From Acetivibrio clariflavus DSM 19732 (lineage in GTDB: Bacteria > Bacillota > Clostridia > Acetivibrionales > Acetivibrionaceae): a stretch of DNA of 64,000 nucleotides. The position numbers and the translations under genes are program-made. Within the stretch, counting starts at the first letter, position 1, and each line of letters opens with the position of its first letter. Below are positions 7,916 to 17,369 of the stretch, one piece after another. The DNA is taken from assembly GCF_000237085.1 (NCBI RefSeq), contig NC_016627.1, forward strand, positions 1,736,001 through 1,800,000. Direction: 5' to 3'. A model generated the notes under the pieces. The model saw only the letters and a program-made list of their open reading frames with translations, was not told the DNA's origin and did no database searches.

Positions 7916-9229
7916 ATGAGATTTATAGCAGATTTGGTACATGAGAAAAAGCAATTGGTGGAAAAAGCAGAAGCCATTTTGCAGGAAGCTGAAAAAGCAG
8001 GTGGAAGTTTGACTAAGGAACAGGAGAGACAGTTTAATCGCTACACAGACAAAATAAAGAGCATTAATGAAAGCATTAACGAGGAATTATTAAATATCAG
8101 AACCTCTGAGCCAATTCTAATTACACCACAAAAAGCTGTATCTCCTATTGAAGAATCAAAAACTCCTGTAACAAAAGCCGTATCAAAATCATTCAGGGGG
8201 ATGTTTTATGGAAACGAAACTGTGAGCTTAAGCAACAATGGTTTCTATTCCATGGATGAATTCCTGAGAACACTTCACTCAGGCAGAGCCGACAACAGGC
8301 TGATAAATGCCAGCATGGTGGAAGGGATACCTGAATTCGGCGGATATTCCGTACCGGAGGAATACGGAGCCTTCCTGATGGATAAATCCCTGGAGAATGA
8401 AATCATCCGTCCCAGAGCAACAGTATGGGCAATGGGAAGCGAAACAAAGAAAGTACCAGCCTTCGATGGAGCAGACAGAACCAATCACCTATTCGGCGGT
8501 ATTTCAGGAGAATGGCTGGAGGAAGGTCAGACAGGCACACGAAAGACCGCCAAGCTAAGACTGATCCAATTAAAGGCCAAGAAGCTTGCCTGCTTCTCAC
8601 AGGCATCCAATGAACTCATTGCAGATGGTATGTCCTTTGAAGAAATGCTTGCCGGAGCGCTTATTAAAGGCTTGGGCTGGTACATGGACTATGCCTTTAT
8701 CAATGGAACCGGTGAAGGTCAGCCTCTTGGTATTATAAATGACCCGGCACTGATTACTGTAAATAAAGAGGCTTCTCAAGAACCAGCTACAATTACCTAT
8801 CAGAATGTTGTCAATATGTTCTCAAGGCTTGCTCCGTCATGTTTTACCAATGCGGTATGGCTTGCCAATCCATCAGTAATACCACAATTGCTCACCATGA
8901 CCATTACCATTGGTACTGGTGGTGCTCAGATACCGGTGTTCAGGGAAGAGAGCGGGAAATTCACACTTCTGGGTAAAGAGGTTTTATTCACCGAGAAATG
9001 CCCCGCATTGGGTGCTAAGGGAGATTTAATCCTCGCAGACCTTAGCCAGTATGCCATAGGCATGAGGAAAGAGATTGCTCTTGACCGCTCCAATGTTCCC
9101 GGCTGGATGGAGGATATGACCGACTACAGGGTGATAGTGCGTGTAGATGGTCAGGGTACCTGGGATAAACCTATAACACCGAAAAACGGAGCAACGCTCT
9201 CATGGGCAGTAGCTTTGGAAGCAAGATAG
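7916..9229 (+). CDS. HK97-family phage major capsid protein
   Basis: A 437-residue protein with the usual HK97-fold layout. Residues ~1-65 form a Lys/Glu-rich coiled coil (the delta or scaffold domain, normally cut off by a prohead protease). A linker follows to ~125, then the capsid core with VPEEYGAFLMDKSLENEI, the E-loop region, FINGTGEGQPLGI and the C-terminal DYRVIVRVDG. RBS GGAGG lies 7-8 bases before the ATG. No protease, portal, terminase or tail gene lies next to it, which is unusual for a capsid gene. It is not obviously an encapsulin, because the delta domain and capsid motifs are phage-like. Confidence 0.92.
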   Translation: MRFIADLVHEKKQLVEKAEAILQEAEKAGGSLTKEQERQFNRYTDKIKSINESINEELLNIRTSEPILITPQKAVSPIEESKTPVTKAVSKSFRGMFYGNETVSLSNNGFYSMDEFLRTLHSGRADNRLINASMVEGIPEFGGYSVPEEYGAFLMDKSLENEIIRPRATVWAMGSETKKVPAFDGADRTNHLFGGISGEWLEEGQTGTRKTAKLRLIQLKAKKLACFSQASNELIADGMSFEEMLAGALIKGLGWYMDYAFINGTGEGQPLGIINDPALITVNKEASQEPATITYQNVVNMFSRLAPSCFTNAVWLANPSVIPQLLTMTITIGTGGAQIPVFREESGKFTLLGKEVLFTEKCPALGAKGDLILADLSQYAIGMRKEIALDRSNVPGWMEDMTDYRVIVRVDGQGTWDKPITPKNGATLSWAVALEAR

Positions 9230-9553
9230 TCTGCTGAAATTTCAGCCAAAGCTACCATTGAATCCAGTTTTAGGGTAAATGAGTGAATGCTTATTTCATT
9301 GCCATAGAAACAAAATTGAGGCTAAGCAATACTTAGGGTGAAACCGCCCAAAATGGGAAAATAGGAAGCTCTGCTCCTGCTTAACAGACTATTTAACAGT
9401 GGGTAGTTCTCCGGCCTGCTGGAAATGCTTTAAACTCTCTGAAACCCATAGAAATACTGCTTTCTAAAGCATAATTTACTTGCTATATCAGTGGTTCAGA
9501 GTGATGAATGTTACTGCGGAATAAAGGCTTTAACCGTAGGAAGGGGTGAAAGC
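9230..9553 (+). ncRNA. Candidate structured non-coding RNA downstream of capsid
   Basis: This 320-base stretch has no convincing gene. Between 9310 and 9420 several short hairpins follow one another: CTAAG/CTTAG, then a GTGAAAC segment with CCC/GGG, and AGGA/TCCT. It is less AT-rich than other gaps here. This is what a structured RNA could look like, but I cannot name a family and have done no folding. It may also be the decayed remnant of a phage gene. Confidence 0.25.
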
Positions 9554-9856
9554 GTGAGAGCAAAGATTACCACAACCATAGAGGAAGCCTTATTGAACAA
9601 AGCTAAGGCACTTGCTAAACAGGAGGGCTTGTCTGGTGCCAATGCAATTATTGAAAGGGCGCTGGAGCTGTATTTTACCAGTATTCAAAGTGAAGTATGG
9701 GAAAAATCGTTGTCCAGCGGCTGGATAAAGAAGCTGGTTCTCAAAAGGGATTCTATTCTGTACGAAAACATCAAGTGCAGAAAAACCATGGAGAACTGCA
9801 GGCCGGATGATTACACACCTGAAAGCCTAAAAGCAAAAGGCTGGAAGAAGGTTTAG
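9554..9856 (+). CDS. Ribbon-helix-helix (CopG/Arc-like) DNA-binding protein
   Basis: A 100-residue protein beginning with a GTG start preceded by AGGGGTG. Residues 1-40 (RAKITTTIEEALLNKAKALA, then SGANAIIERALELYF) are a typical ribbon-helix-helix: a short strand and two helices. The C-terminal half is basic with a Trp-Lys-rich end. It probably represses or regulates the phage-like island, or is the antidote half of a lost toxin-antitoxin pair. The frame is open further upstream, but codons there lack similarity and a ribosome binding site. Confidence 0.6.
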   Translation: MRAKITTTIEEALLNKAKALAKQEGLSGANAIIERALELYFTSIQSEVWEKSLSSGWIKKLVLKRDSILYENIKCRKTMENCRPDDYTPESLKAKGWKKV

Positions 9857-10183
9857 CAGCCGGGGAAAAGGCCTCTGTATTGCTCCTTGAAACGTAAAAG
9901 CATAGGTTGCAGCCGTAAGCTTTGTTGAAACAGAAAGGGCAAATAAAGAGGAATTTGAAAGGCTACTGCAGTTATCAATACAGAAATTTATTTGGTCAGT
10001 AGCATTAAGAAGTTTATGTCCAAGCGAAGCAGTAAAAGAACACTAAGAAATTTGAACTAAGGCTCGTGATGCCTGAAATCACGTAATTTGTCACACCAGG
10101 AATAGATAGGTTGGCGTTCCCTTGCGAGGTCAAAGAACTAAGGTTCTTAGACTAACGCTCTTAAATTGAGGTTGCCGGTATGA
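9857..10183 (+). other. IS110 left end with candidate bridge RNA
   Basis: This non-coding stretch directly precedes the IS110 transposase. In IS110-group elements the bridge RNA that pairs with target and donor DNA is encoded between the left end and the transposase gene. The part at 10060-10180 contains hairpins such as CGTGAT/ATCACG and AACTAAG near CTTAG, consistent with a stem-loop RNA. The first ~150 bases carry a short frame (EEFERLLQL...) that may be a remnant of an older gene. The exact RNA limits cannot be read by eye. Confidence 0.4.
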
Positions 10184-11440
10184 GTGGTGGAGACATTGGA
10201 AAAGGAGAGGATAAACATTTATCATAAACGAAATACCTGCTTTGTTGGAATTGATATGCACAAGGACGCACATTGTGCAGTTGTTATAGATTGTTGGATG
10301 AATAAACTGGGTGAGGTTAACTTTGAGAACAGACCATCCAGATATCCTGCATTCGTTGAGGATGTTAGGAAGATTTGCGGGACAAAGGAAATGGTATTCG
10401 GGCTTGAGGATACCAGAGGATTCGGCAGAAACCTTGCTGCCTATCTGGTGGGCAGGAAATTTGAAGTCAAGCACGTTAACCCTGCTTATACAAGCGCTGT
10501 AAGGCTGGCAAACCCCATTATTTACAAGGATGACTCCTATGATGCCTATTGTGTGGCAAGGGTCCTCAGGGATATGGTGGACACTCTGCAGGATGCCAAG
10601 CATGAGGATATATTCTGGACAATCCGGCAGATAGTTAAAAGGCGGGATTTGATTGTAAAGAGCAATGTGATGAACAAGAACCAGCTCCACAGCCAGCTTG
10701 CTTATAGCTACCCATCCTACAGGAAATTCTTTGCCATGATTGATTCCAAGAGTGCCTTATGCTTCTGGGAGAACTACCCTTCACCGGAGTATATATGGAA
10801 CACAACACCGGAAGAAATATATCAGACGATAAAGCCTGTGCATCAGGCGCTTAAAATACAGCGTATTCATGAGATTATATCCATGATTGAAAGGGATGGA
10901 GACACAAGAAAGGACTATCAGCCCGAAAGAGATTTTATAGTCAGAAACATCGTAAAGGATATCAGGCACAACAAGGAGTTGATTGCCGAAATTGACGATG
11001 AACTAAGAAAGCTGATACCTTTGACAGGCTATAAGCTACATACAATGCCGGGAATCGACCTTGTTACAGAAGCGCAAATAATATCTGAAATCGGAGATAT
11101 TAACCGCTTCCCAGACTCAGACAAGCTGGCTCGGTTTATGGGCTTGGCACCGGTGCAATTCAGCTCTGCCGGAAAGGGCAAAGACCAAAGGTGCAGGAAT
11201 GGTAACAGGGCATTAAATGCGATATTTCACTTTCTCGCAATCCAGATGGTAGCAGTATCGGCCTCAGGAAAGCCAAGACACCCGGTATTCAGGGAGTATT
11301 TTGAGCAGAAGGTCAAAGAGGGCAAGAACAAGCCACAGGCGCTTGTGTGCGTGGCAAGGCGGCTTGTGAGGATAATCTACGGTATGATGAAAACTAAGAC
11401 TGAATACAGGCCATATGAGAAGGCTGACAGCAAGAACTGA
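10184..11440 (+). CDS. IS110-family transposase (DEDD recombinase)
   Basis: A 418-residue protein. The N-terminal RuvC-like DEDD domain shows GIDMHKD (Asp24), GLEDTRG (Glu75) and KDDSYDA (Asp116/117 and Asp120). The C-terminal Tnp20 domain shows LHTMPGIDLVTEAQIISEIGDI split over residues ~285-306, and ARFMGLAPVQFSSAGKG, with the Ser of the second domain. This is an RNA-guided recombinase type. It is full length and apparently intact, starting at GTG 10184. It lies between the phage-like island and a truncated toxin tip and probably inserted there; I could not define its ends. Confidence 0.93.
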   Translation: MVETLEKERINIYHKRNTCFVGIDMHKDAHCAVVIDCWMNKLGEVNFENRPSRYPAFVEDVRKICGTKEMVFGLEDTRGFGRNLAAYLVGRKFEVKHVNPAYTSAVRLANPIIYKDDSYDAYCVARVLRDMVDTLQDAKHEDIFWTIRQIVKRRDLIVKSNVMNKNQLHSQLAYSYPSYRKFFAMIDSKSALCFWENYPSPEYIWNTTPEEIYQTIKPVHQALKIQRIHEIISMIERDGDTRKDYQPERDFIVRNIVKDIRHNKELIAEIDDELRKLIPLTGYKLHTMPGIDLVTEAQIISEIGDINRFPDSDKLARFMGLAPVQFSSAGKGKDQRCRNGNRALNAIFHFLAIQMVAVSASGKPRHPVFREYFEQKVKEGKNKPQALVCVARRLVRIIYGMMKTKTEYRPYEKADSKN

Positions 11441-11499
11441 TTTCATATTCTGAAAGCAAAGCAATGGGAGAAAATTCTTTTTTCATTGAGATATGGTAG

Positions 11500-11943
11500 C
11501 AGGAATTATATAATAGTTATAGTCCTTGTAGTGAGGGAACGAGTAAGACTACAGGTGCATATAATCCTAACCTTAGCATGGATATTGGTAATGGTTTAGG
11601 TAAACTAAATGGAAAATCAATAAATGTAAGTGAAAAGGGGTTAAATTTAGTAAAAAAACATATATCCCAGTTTGGAGATATTCCTGAAAACCAAGCGATG
11701 ATAAACAGAATTGAGAGTGCATTAAAAAATGGGCAGCCTATTACTGGTGCTGATGCGAGTTTTTATATGCATGAAGTGGCAGAAGCTACAATGATGCAGA
11801 AGGGTATACCTTATGAAGTAGCACATGAGGCAGCATTACAGAAATATAATGTTTCACCATATAGTGTATATCACCCTGAAGTAATCCAACAGTTTTCAGA
11901 GTGGTTTAACCAAGGATTTAAAAATTTCTGGGGGTTAAAATAA
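11500..11943 (+). pseudogene. Rhs toxin tip remnant (unnamed toxin domain)
   Basis: The frame opens after a stop at 11497-11499 and lacks the Rhs core. Its first codons (YNSYSPCSEGTSKTTGAYNP) read like the junction found just before toxin tips. About 120 residues follow, with FYMHEVAEATMMQKGIPYEVAHEAAL split by the window of this note, and the end YHPEVIQQFSEWFN. I have a memory of similar C-termini in Rhs proteins but no family name. HE...E...H residues could form a metal site; this is speculation. Translation could start only at ATG 11578 and has no good ribosome binding site, so this is probably a displaced tip. Confidence 0.6.
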
Positions 11944-12500
11944 TGATTAATATCAACAATATAGGAAATTTGAAAAAATGCAGAGTTTGGTTGGAAGAAT
12001 TACCATTGTATGAATACAAGCCTGCTAAAGTATTGAATTCAATATTAGAAACCTCTATTTGTATGAGTAGAGAAAACCAAAAAATAGCGATTGAAATATT
12101 TGTCGCACCAAGGTATTACGCATTTTTGGGAGCTGAATATGTTTATAAAGAAACAAATAATCTTGAGATTCATGTAAATGTTTCAAATGATTCTGGAGAG
12201 ATTATCACTGAAACATTGGCGCTTCCTTCGGATAAAGTGCATCTAGGGATATCTAATGAATATGCTCAAACCATTCTAAATACGTCAATGGAAGTGTTTA
12301 TGAAGCTAAGTGTCATTCCTTCTGGTATCTTAACTTTCAATATTGGTGGTTATAGTGATTATGGTTCAAATCAGGTTATATTTAAAAAAGTTACAAGTAT
12401 TATAGTTAGACTGCTTGTTAGCAATATAAAGAACACAGAGATAGATCAAATTGAAAATATAGTTAAGAATGAAGTAGACAAACCATTAACAGATATTTAA
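11943..12500 (+). CDS. Putative immunity protein for the toxin remnant
   Basis: A 185-residue protein whose ATG overlaps the TAA of the toxin remnant by one base, showing translational coupling. No signal peptide or membrane segment is visible. I recognise no family. It is mixed alpha/beta by composition, with a conserved-looking FNIGGYSDYGSN. The coupling to a toxin tip and the terminator shared with another immunity gene make immunity the likely role. Confidence 0.6.
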   Translation: MININNIGNLKKCRVWLEELPLYEYKPAKVLNSILETSICMSRENQKIAIEIFVAPRYYAFLGAEYVYKETNNLEIHVNVSNDSGEIITETLALPSDKVHLGISNEYAQTILNTSMEVFMKLSVIPSGILTFNIGGYSDYGSNQVIFKKVTSIIVRLLVSNIKNTEIDQIENIVKNEVDKPLTDI

Positions 12501-12506
12501 TTGGTG

Positions 12507-12541
12507 AAAGGTCACACAGTTTCGTCTGATGTGGCCTTTTT
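12507..12541 (+). terminator. Rho-independent terminator after immunity gene
   Basis: AAAGGTCACA pairs with TGTGGCCTTT (one G-T pair) and is followed by TTTTTC. It is a near copy of the hairpin at 1717-1750. Confidence 0.75.
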
Positions 12542-12542
12542 C

Positions 12543-12666
12543 GTAACCGTCAAATAGATCATCACATAGTAAAATGGTTGCATAGTTGATACAATCACTG
12601 TAAAGTAACCGTCAAATAGATCATCACATAGTAAAATGGTTGCATAGTTGATACAATCACTGTAAA
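12543..12666 (+). repeat. 62-bp tandem duplication of the IS66 end
   Basis: The outer 62 bases of the IS66 tnpA-side end, starting GTAACCGTCAAATAG and ending ATCACTGTAAA, are present twice in exact head-to-tail order at 12543-12604 and 12605-12666. The second copy continues into the element. Confidence 0.95.
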
Positions 12667-12688
12667 AAAGAATAAACGGAGTGATTGT

Positions 12689-13042
12689 ATGGACATGGAA
12701 AAAGTAACAACTGAACAACAATTATCTAGGTGGGCACAATTAATACAAAACCGGCTTGAAAGTGGGCAAAGTATCAAAGAGTTTTGCCGAACGAATGGAG
12801 TAAGCAAAGCTACATACTACTATTGGCAAAAGAAAGTCAGTGAAGCAAAGTGTACAGTAGTTGAAGAAGTAAAAGAACCCAAAATCGAAGTACCAAGTGG
12901 ATGGATGCAGCTTGCATCGAAACCGGTGTACCCTGCAAAAGCTACACTGGAAATTAAAATTAATGGCTGTAATGTCACTGTAAATACGGAAACAGACTTA
13001 GAATTATTGAAAAAAGTTTGCCAGGTGTTGATGTCGTTATGA
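12689..13042 (+). CDS. tnpA: IS66 TnpA, copy B
   Basis: A 117-residue IS66 ORF1 protein with the helix-turn-helix ending GVSKATYYYWQKKV. It is identical, apart from one Pro/Ser difference, to the copy C protein and has about a dozen changes from copy A. RBS GGAGTG precedes ATG 12689. The stop overlaps the tnpB start. Confidence 0.9.
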   Translation: MDMEKVTTEQQLSRWAQLIQNRLESGQSIKEFCRTNGVSKATYYYWQKKVSEAKCTVVEEVKEPKIEVPSGWMQLASKPVYPAKATLEIKINGCNVTVNTETDLELLKKVCQVLMSL

Positions 13043-13392
13043 TAAGATGGAATGAAAAACCAGTGTATCTTTGCTGTAGATATACGGATATGAGGAAATC
13101 TATCAACGGATTAATAACACTGGTACAAGAAAGTTTCTCACTTGATCCGTTTATGAATGCACTGTTTGTGTTCTGTAACAGAAATAGAAACAGGATAAAA
13201 ATCCTTGAATGGGATGGAGATGGGTTTTGGCTGTACTTTAAGAGGCTAGAACGAGGGCGATTTCGCTGGCCAACAGAAGAAGATTCAACCACAATGCTTC
13301 TTGATGTAAACGAATTAGCTTGTCTTATTGATAGTGCCAGATTAGAGAAAAAGCTCAGGAGAAAGGAAGTTTTAGAGCGTCTAATTTCATAA
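13039..13392 (+). CDS. tnpB: IS66 TnpB, copy B
   Basis: An intact IS66 ORF2 protein beginning MIRWNEKPVYLC, coupled to tnpA through an ATGA overlap. It contains DMRKSINGL and ILEWDGDGFWLYFKRLE. The C-terminus ends in LERLIS, where copies C and D read LERQIS. Confidence 0.9.
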   Translation: MIRWNEKPVYLCCRYTDMRKSINGLITLVQESFSLDPFMNALFVFCNRNRNRIKILEWDGDGFWLYFKRLERGRFRWPTEEDSTTMLLDVNELACLIDSARLEKKLRRKEVLERLIS

Positions 13393-13456
13393 GAAGAAAT
13401 TCAAAAAAAGGATCAAAAAGCTGGATTTAATGTAATTTTTATGGTAATATTATCCC

Positions 13457-15067
13457 ATGAAGAGACAAGAAATTTCAGTAAAAAAAATTACTTGGTATAA
13501 TTGAAGAAAAGGATCGCAGGATTGCCGAGTTGGAACAACAAGTCCAATGGTTCATGGAACAAATGCGCCTTTCAAAGCGTAAACAATTCGGTGTATCCAG
13601 TGAACAAACAAAGATTGAGCAAATCAATCTTTTTTAATAATGAAGAGGAAGAGACTCATAATTTAGCTATTACCGAGCAAGAAAGGATAGAAGTAAAAGC
13701 TCATTACCGTAAGAGAACTCGTCTGACAACAGATAAGCTTCCGGAAGACTTACCAGTGGAGGTAATAGAGCACAAGTTACCTGAAGAGGAATGTATTTGC
13801 CTGGAATGCGGTAGTGAATTGCATACAATGGGAAAGGAAACTCGTGATGAGTTGAAGATTATTCCGGCAAAAGCGGTAATAGTGCGTCATATTAGGCATG
13901 TTTATTCATGCCGGAACTGTGAAGAAACTTCAGACCATACTCCCATTGTAAAGGCAGATATACCGGAACCGGTCATAAAGGGAAGTTTTGCATCACCTGA
14001 GACAATTGCCCATATAGCTACACAAAAATTCATGATGGGGTCTCCCTTATATCGTCAGGAGCAGGAATGGAAACAAAATGGCATTGAGATATCAAGGCAG
14101 ACAATGTCAAATTGGTTGATAAAAGACCTGTGAGAATTGGCTGGAACCGATATATGAGGAGATGAAGAAACGGCTGTGTGAGCATGAGGTACTGCATGCA
14201 GATGAAACAGTGGTACAGGTGCTAAAAGAACCAGGGAAGGCGGCACAGTCGAAGAGTTACATGTGGCTGTACCGAACGAGCGGGGAGGCAAAACATCAGA
14301 TAATACTTTATGACTACCAGCCGGACAGAAAACATATACATCCGGAGGAATTTCTAAAAGAATTTAGTGGATATTTACATGCAGACGGATATAACGGGTA
14401 TTACAAGCTGCCCGAAAAAATTACTGTAATAGGTTGTTGGGCCCATGTACGGCGAAAGTTTTTTGAAGCGATGGAAGCCCTGCCCAAAGAAAAGCAAGCA
14501 ACATCTAATGCAGCAAAGGGAGTAACATATTGTGATAAACTGTTTCATTTAGAGAAACAGTTTGCATTGCTATGCCCGGAAACCCGGTTAAAAGAACGAG
14601 AGAAGCAATCAAAGCCTATCATAGATGAATTTTATGATTGGATAAGAAAATTAAATGTACTACCCAAAACCCATCTGGGTAAAGCAGTACAATATGCGCA
14701 GTCCCAGCGAAAATATCTTGAGAGGTATATACTGGATGGACGATTGGAGATATCAAATAACCGAGCAGAGCGAAGTATAAAGCCTTTCGTAATCGGACGG
14801 AAGAATTGGCTTTTCAGTAATACGCCAGGTGGTGCGAGAACGAGCGCGGTGTATTACAGTCTTGTTGAAACAGCAAAAGAGAATGGATTGAATCCTTTTG
14901 AATATTTGTCATGGATATTTAGTCAAGCCCCTAATCTAGGGAAGCCTGGTTATGTGAGCACGTTTGCTGATTTTCTGCCTGGTAGCATGAAAATACCTGC
15001 TAAGGTGTTTATACCGCAATCCAAAAGAACAGAGCCTGAGAAATATGCGTGGGAGGAAGACGAATGA
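13457..15067 (+). pseudogene. tnpC: IS66 TnpC, copy B, frameshifted
   Basis: The transposase frame is broken at least three times compared with copy A. There is an extra A near 13480 (CAGTAAAAAAAATTAC), an extra T near 13630 (CTTTTTTAATAATG) that restores the frame, and an extra A at about 14126 (AAAGACCTG for AAAGCCTG). The DDE motifs are all still encoded but in different frames (HADETV and AEROSIKP-type regions lie after the third break). The first two changes are homopolymer changes. Confidence 0.85.
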
Positions 15068-15348
15068 AAGTTGGAAAACATATGATATTTATGATTAAAT
15101 TTATCACGTATTTTATTAATGGGGGAATAGAGAGGTATTTATTTGATATAGATTATTCTGGTTATGTAATAGAGCATTTTCCATATATGGAGAATGAGAA
15201 CAGCGAATTAGCAGAAAGATTTGCTTATACTGTGGATCAGGCATATGAACTCGGAACATCTCTTGGTTTGTCAGATGAAGAGTTCAGAATGGAAATTGCC
15301 AATGCTTTCAATGAATGGTTGGGTGAAAAAAGACCCAACTTAATTTAG
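15064..15348 (+). CDS. Small fourth gene of IS66 copy B
   Basis: A 94-residue protein starting MKVGKHMIFMIKF, overlapping the tnpC stop by ATGA. It is the same family as the small gene in copies A, C and D and is intact although tnpC upstream is broken. Function unknown. Confidence 0.7.
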   Translation: MKVGKHMIFMIKFITYFINGGIERYLFDIDYSGYVIEHFPYMENENSELAERFAYTVDQAYELGTSLGLSDEEFRMEIANAFNEWLGEKRPNLI

Positions 15349-15474
15349 ATGCACATAGGTTGTAAAAATTAAAGATTAAGTTTTGGTTGAAAAAGTTTTA
15401 TCGATTTACAAAACTTTTCCAACCATTTTTATTAATGATTGTGTCATTCATGTGCGGGCCTGTTTGACGCTTAC

Positions 15475-17350
15475 AAATCAATTGACTTCTGTAATTACAA
15501 AGAAAAACGGAGTAGCAATTTCAACAACAAATTATGAGTATGATGCAAACGGTAATCTGACAAGCTCAGTTACAGACGGAGAGAAAACTACATATGCTTA
15601 CGATGAATTTAACCAGCTTATAAGTGCAGATGGTGCAAAATATGGCTATAATGCAGAAGGCTACAGAGTAAGCAAGAATGTAAACGGATCTTTGACAAGA
15701 TATATATATGAGTATGATAAAGTAGTCCTAGAATTAAATTCCTCTGGAAACCAAGTAGGTAGAAATATCTATGGTACAAATATTTTGATGAGAACAGCTG
15801 ACGGGCAAAGCTACTACTACATGTACAACGGTCATGCCGATGTAACAGCACTCATTAATGCTGCAACAGGTAATATAGATGCCACCTATTACTATGATGC
15901 TTTCGGCAACATAGTAGAATCAACCGGTGTAGCAAAGGATAAAAACTCAATACTTTATGCCGGTTATCAATACGATAAAGAAACAGGACTATACTACCTC
16001 AACGCCAGAATGTATGATCCGAAGATAGCAAGGTTCCTGCAGGAGGATACATATACTGGTGACCCTGAAGATCCGTTGAGTTTGAATTTGTACACTTATT
16101 GTGCAAATAATCCATTGATATACTATGACCCAACAGGACATTTTAATATTTTTAGCTGTGAGGATTGGAGAAAGTTTGCAAGAAATGCTAAAGAAGTTGG
16201 GATTGGTATTGCCGATGGAACAATGAGATATATTTCCGGTAATACGTATCAGAATGTCGGTGACTTTGTAAATGATGTAAAATGGGCTTACAACAATAAA
16301 AAATACTTAGCTAGTGGAACAGCATCTTATATTACTGAAACTGCTTCCAGCATAAAACAGGGTTCTACTAACTTTGTAAATGATGTAAAGTGGGCTTATA
16401 ATAATAGAGATATAGTTGCCGAAACTATTATTGAAAGTGTTCAGCAGTTCAAATCTGATGTTAAATGGGCAATAGATAACAGAAATATAGTGGCACAAAC
16501 GACTACAGAAATGGCTACACAAGCAATAAACGAATTTAAAAGTAAGAGTTTAAGAGAAAAAACAGCTATTGCCACAGACTTTACATTAAACTTTTTATCA
16601 TTAGTAGGTGCACCCGAAGCTGCAGCAACAAAATTAGCTCAAATAAGAAAAGTAGATAAGTTGACAGATGCAATAAATTTAATGGACAAATTGTATGATG
16701 CTGGGGCAGGAATGAAGCGACTTGATAGAGTTACAGATACAATTACGGCCCTAAGGAGAACAGATAGATTAGTTGAAGCATCAACCGGGATTAGATTTAT
16801 AGATAATATTGATGATTTTGGTAAAGTTGGCATTCCAGAACTTCCTAAAAATGCAATACAAAAGAACTATCTCGAAGTTACAAGAACGGCTAATAATGCT
16901 AGTTCGGGAGTTAGTAGAATTAAACCTGATTTTATTGTGGCACCTGGTGGAGTTGTATACAAAGCTGATGAGTTTACTAACAGGATTGTTAGGGAACAAG
17001 ATAATATAAAAATACTTTATCATTATACTGACGAAGTGGGCTTAAATGGTATATTAAATTCTAAAAAACTTAAGCCTTCATTAAAAGCAGTAAACCCTAA
17101 AGATGCTAGATATGGTAATGGTCAATATTTATCAGATATTATTCCTGGTACAAAGACACCAGGACAACTATCAAAACAGTTTATTAATAACCCGTTTCAA
17201 GGTAAGCGATTTACATATTATATAGAAATTGACGTTACTGATTTAAATATTATAAAAGGGAGAGATGGAGTTTATGTGGTACTAGGTGAAGAACCTTTGG
17301 ATTTAACAAACCGCATAGTGAGTTCAGGTAAGGTGATTATAGAAAAATAA
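15475..17350 (+). CDS. Rhs fragment with HYD1-type ADP-ribosyltransferase toxin tip (5' truncated)
   Basis: The Rhs core begins abruptly at the IS66 end; the first ~30 codons of the open frame (from 15383) are IS66 sequence, not Rhs. YD-repeats run to the core end YYDPTGH near 16140. A helical linker contains three repeats of the type FVNDVKWAYNN. The tip, the last ~120 residues, has ILYHYTDEVGLNGIL, NPKDARYGNGQYLSDI, NPFQGKRFTYYIEIDV and a conserved RIVSSGK end, the hallmarks of the HYD1 ADP-ribosyltransferase toxin family. It would transfer ADP-ribose from NAD to a target in a rival cell. The lack of a proper start suggests a silent cassette that could be recombined onto an intact rhs gene. 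Confidence 0.88.
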
Positions 17351-17369
17351 CTTAATAGGAGTATAGCTT

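Larger units (their letters stand above)
12605..15474 (+). mobile_element. IS66-family insertion sequence, copy B
   Basis: The element has a left end GTAACCGTCAAA and a right end TTTGACGCTTAC, and carries tnpA, tnpB, a frameshifted tnpC and the small fourth gene. It is nearly identical to copies C and D. The right end cuts into an Rhs coding sequence (15475 onward) whose 5' part is missing on the left side. No target duplication is seen (CCTTTTTC left of the extra repeat, AAATCAAT on the right). Confidence 0.95.

Noticed and set aside
4650..10180. Attachment sites flanking the phage-like island
   Set aside because: No direct repeat of useful length was found between the two edges, no integrase is present, and both edges are now formed by IS elements.
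15383..15474. Open frame continuing from the IS66 end into the Rhs fragment (apparent start MVEKVLSIYK)
   Set aside because: These codons are IS66 non-coding end sequence, present identically in copies B and C. It is a chance in-frame fusion, not a designed gene start.
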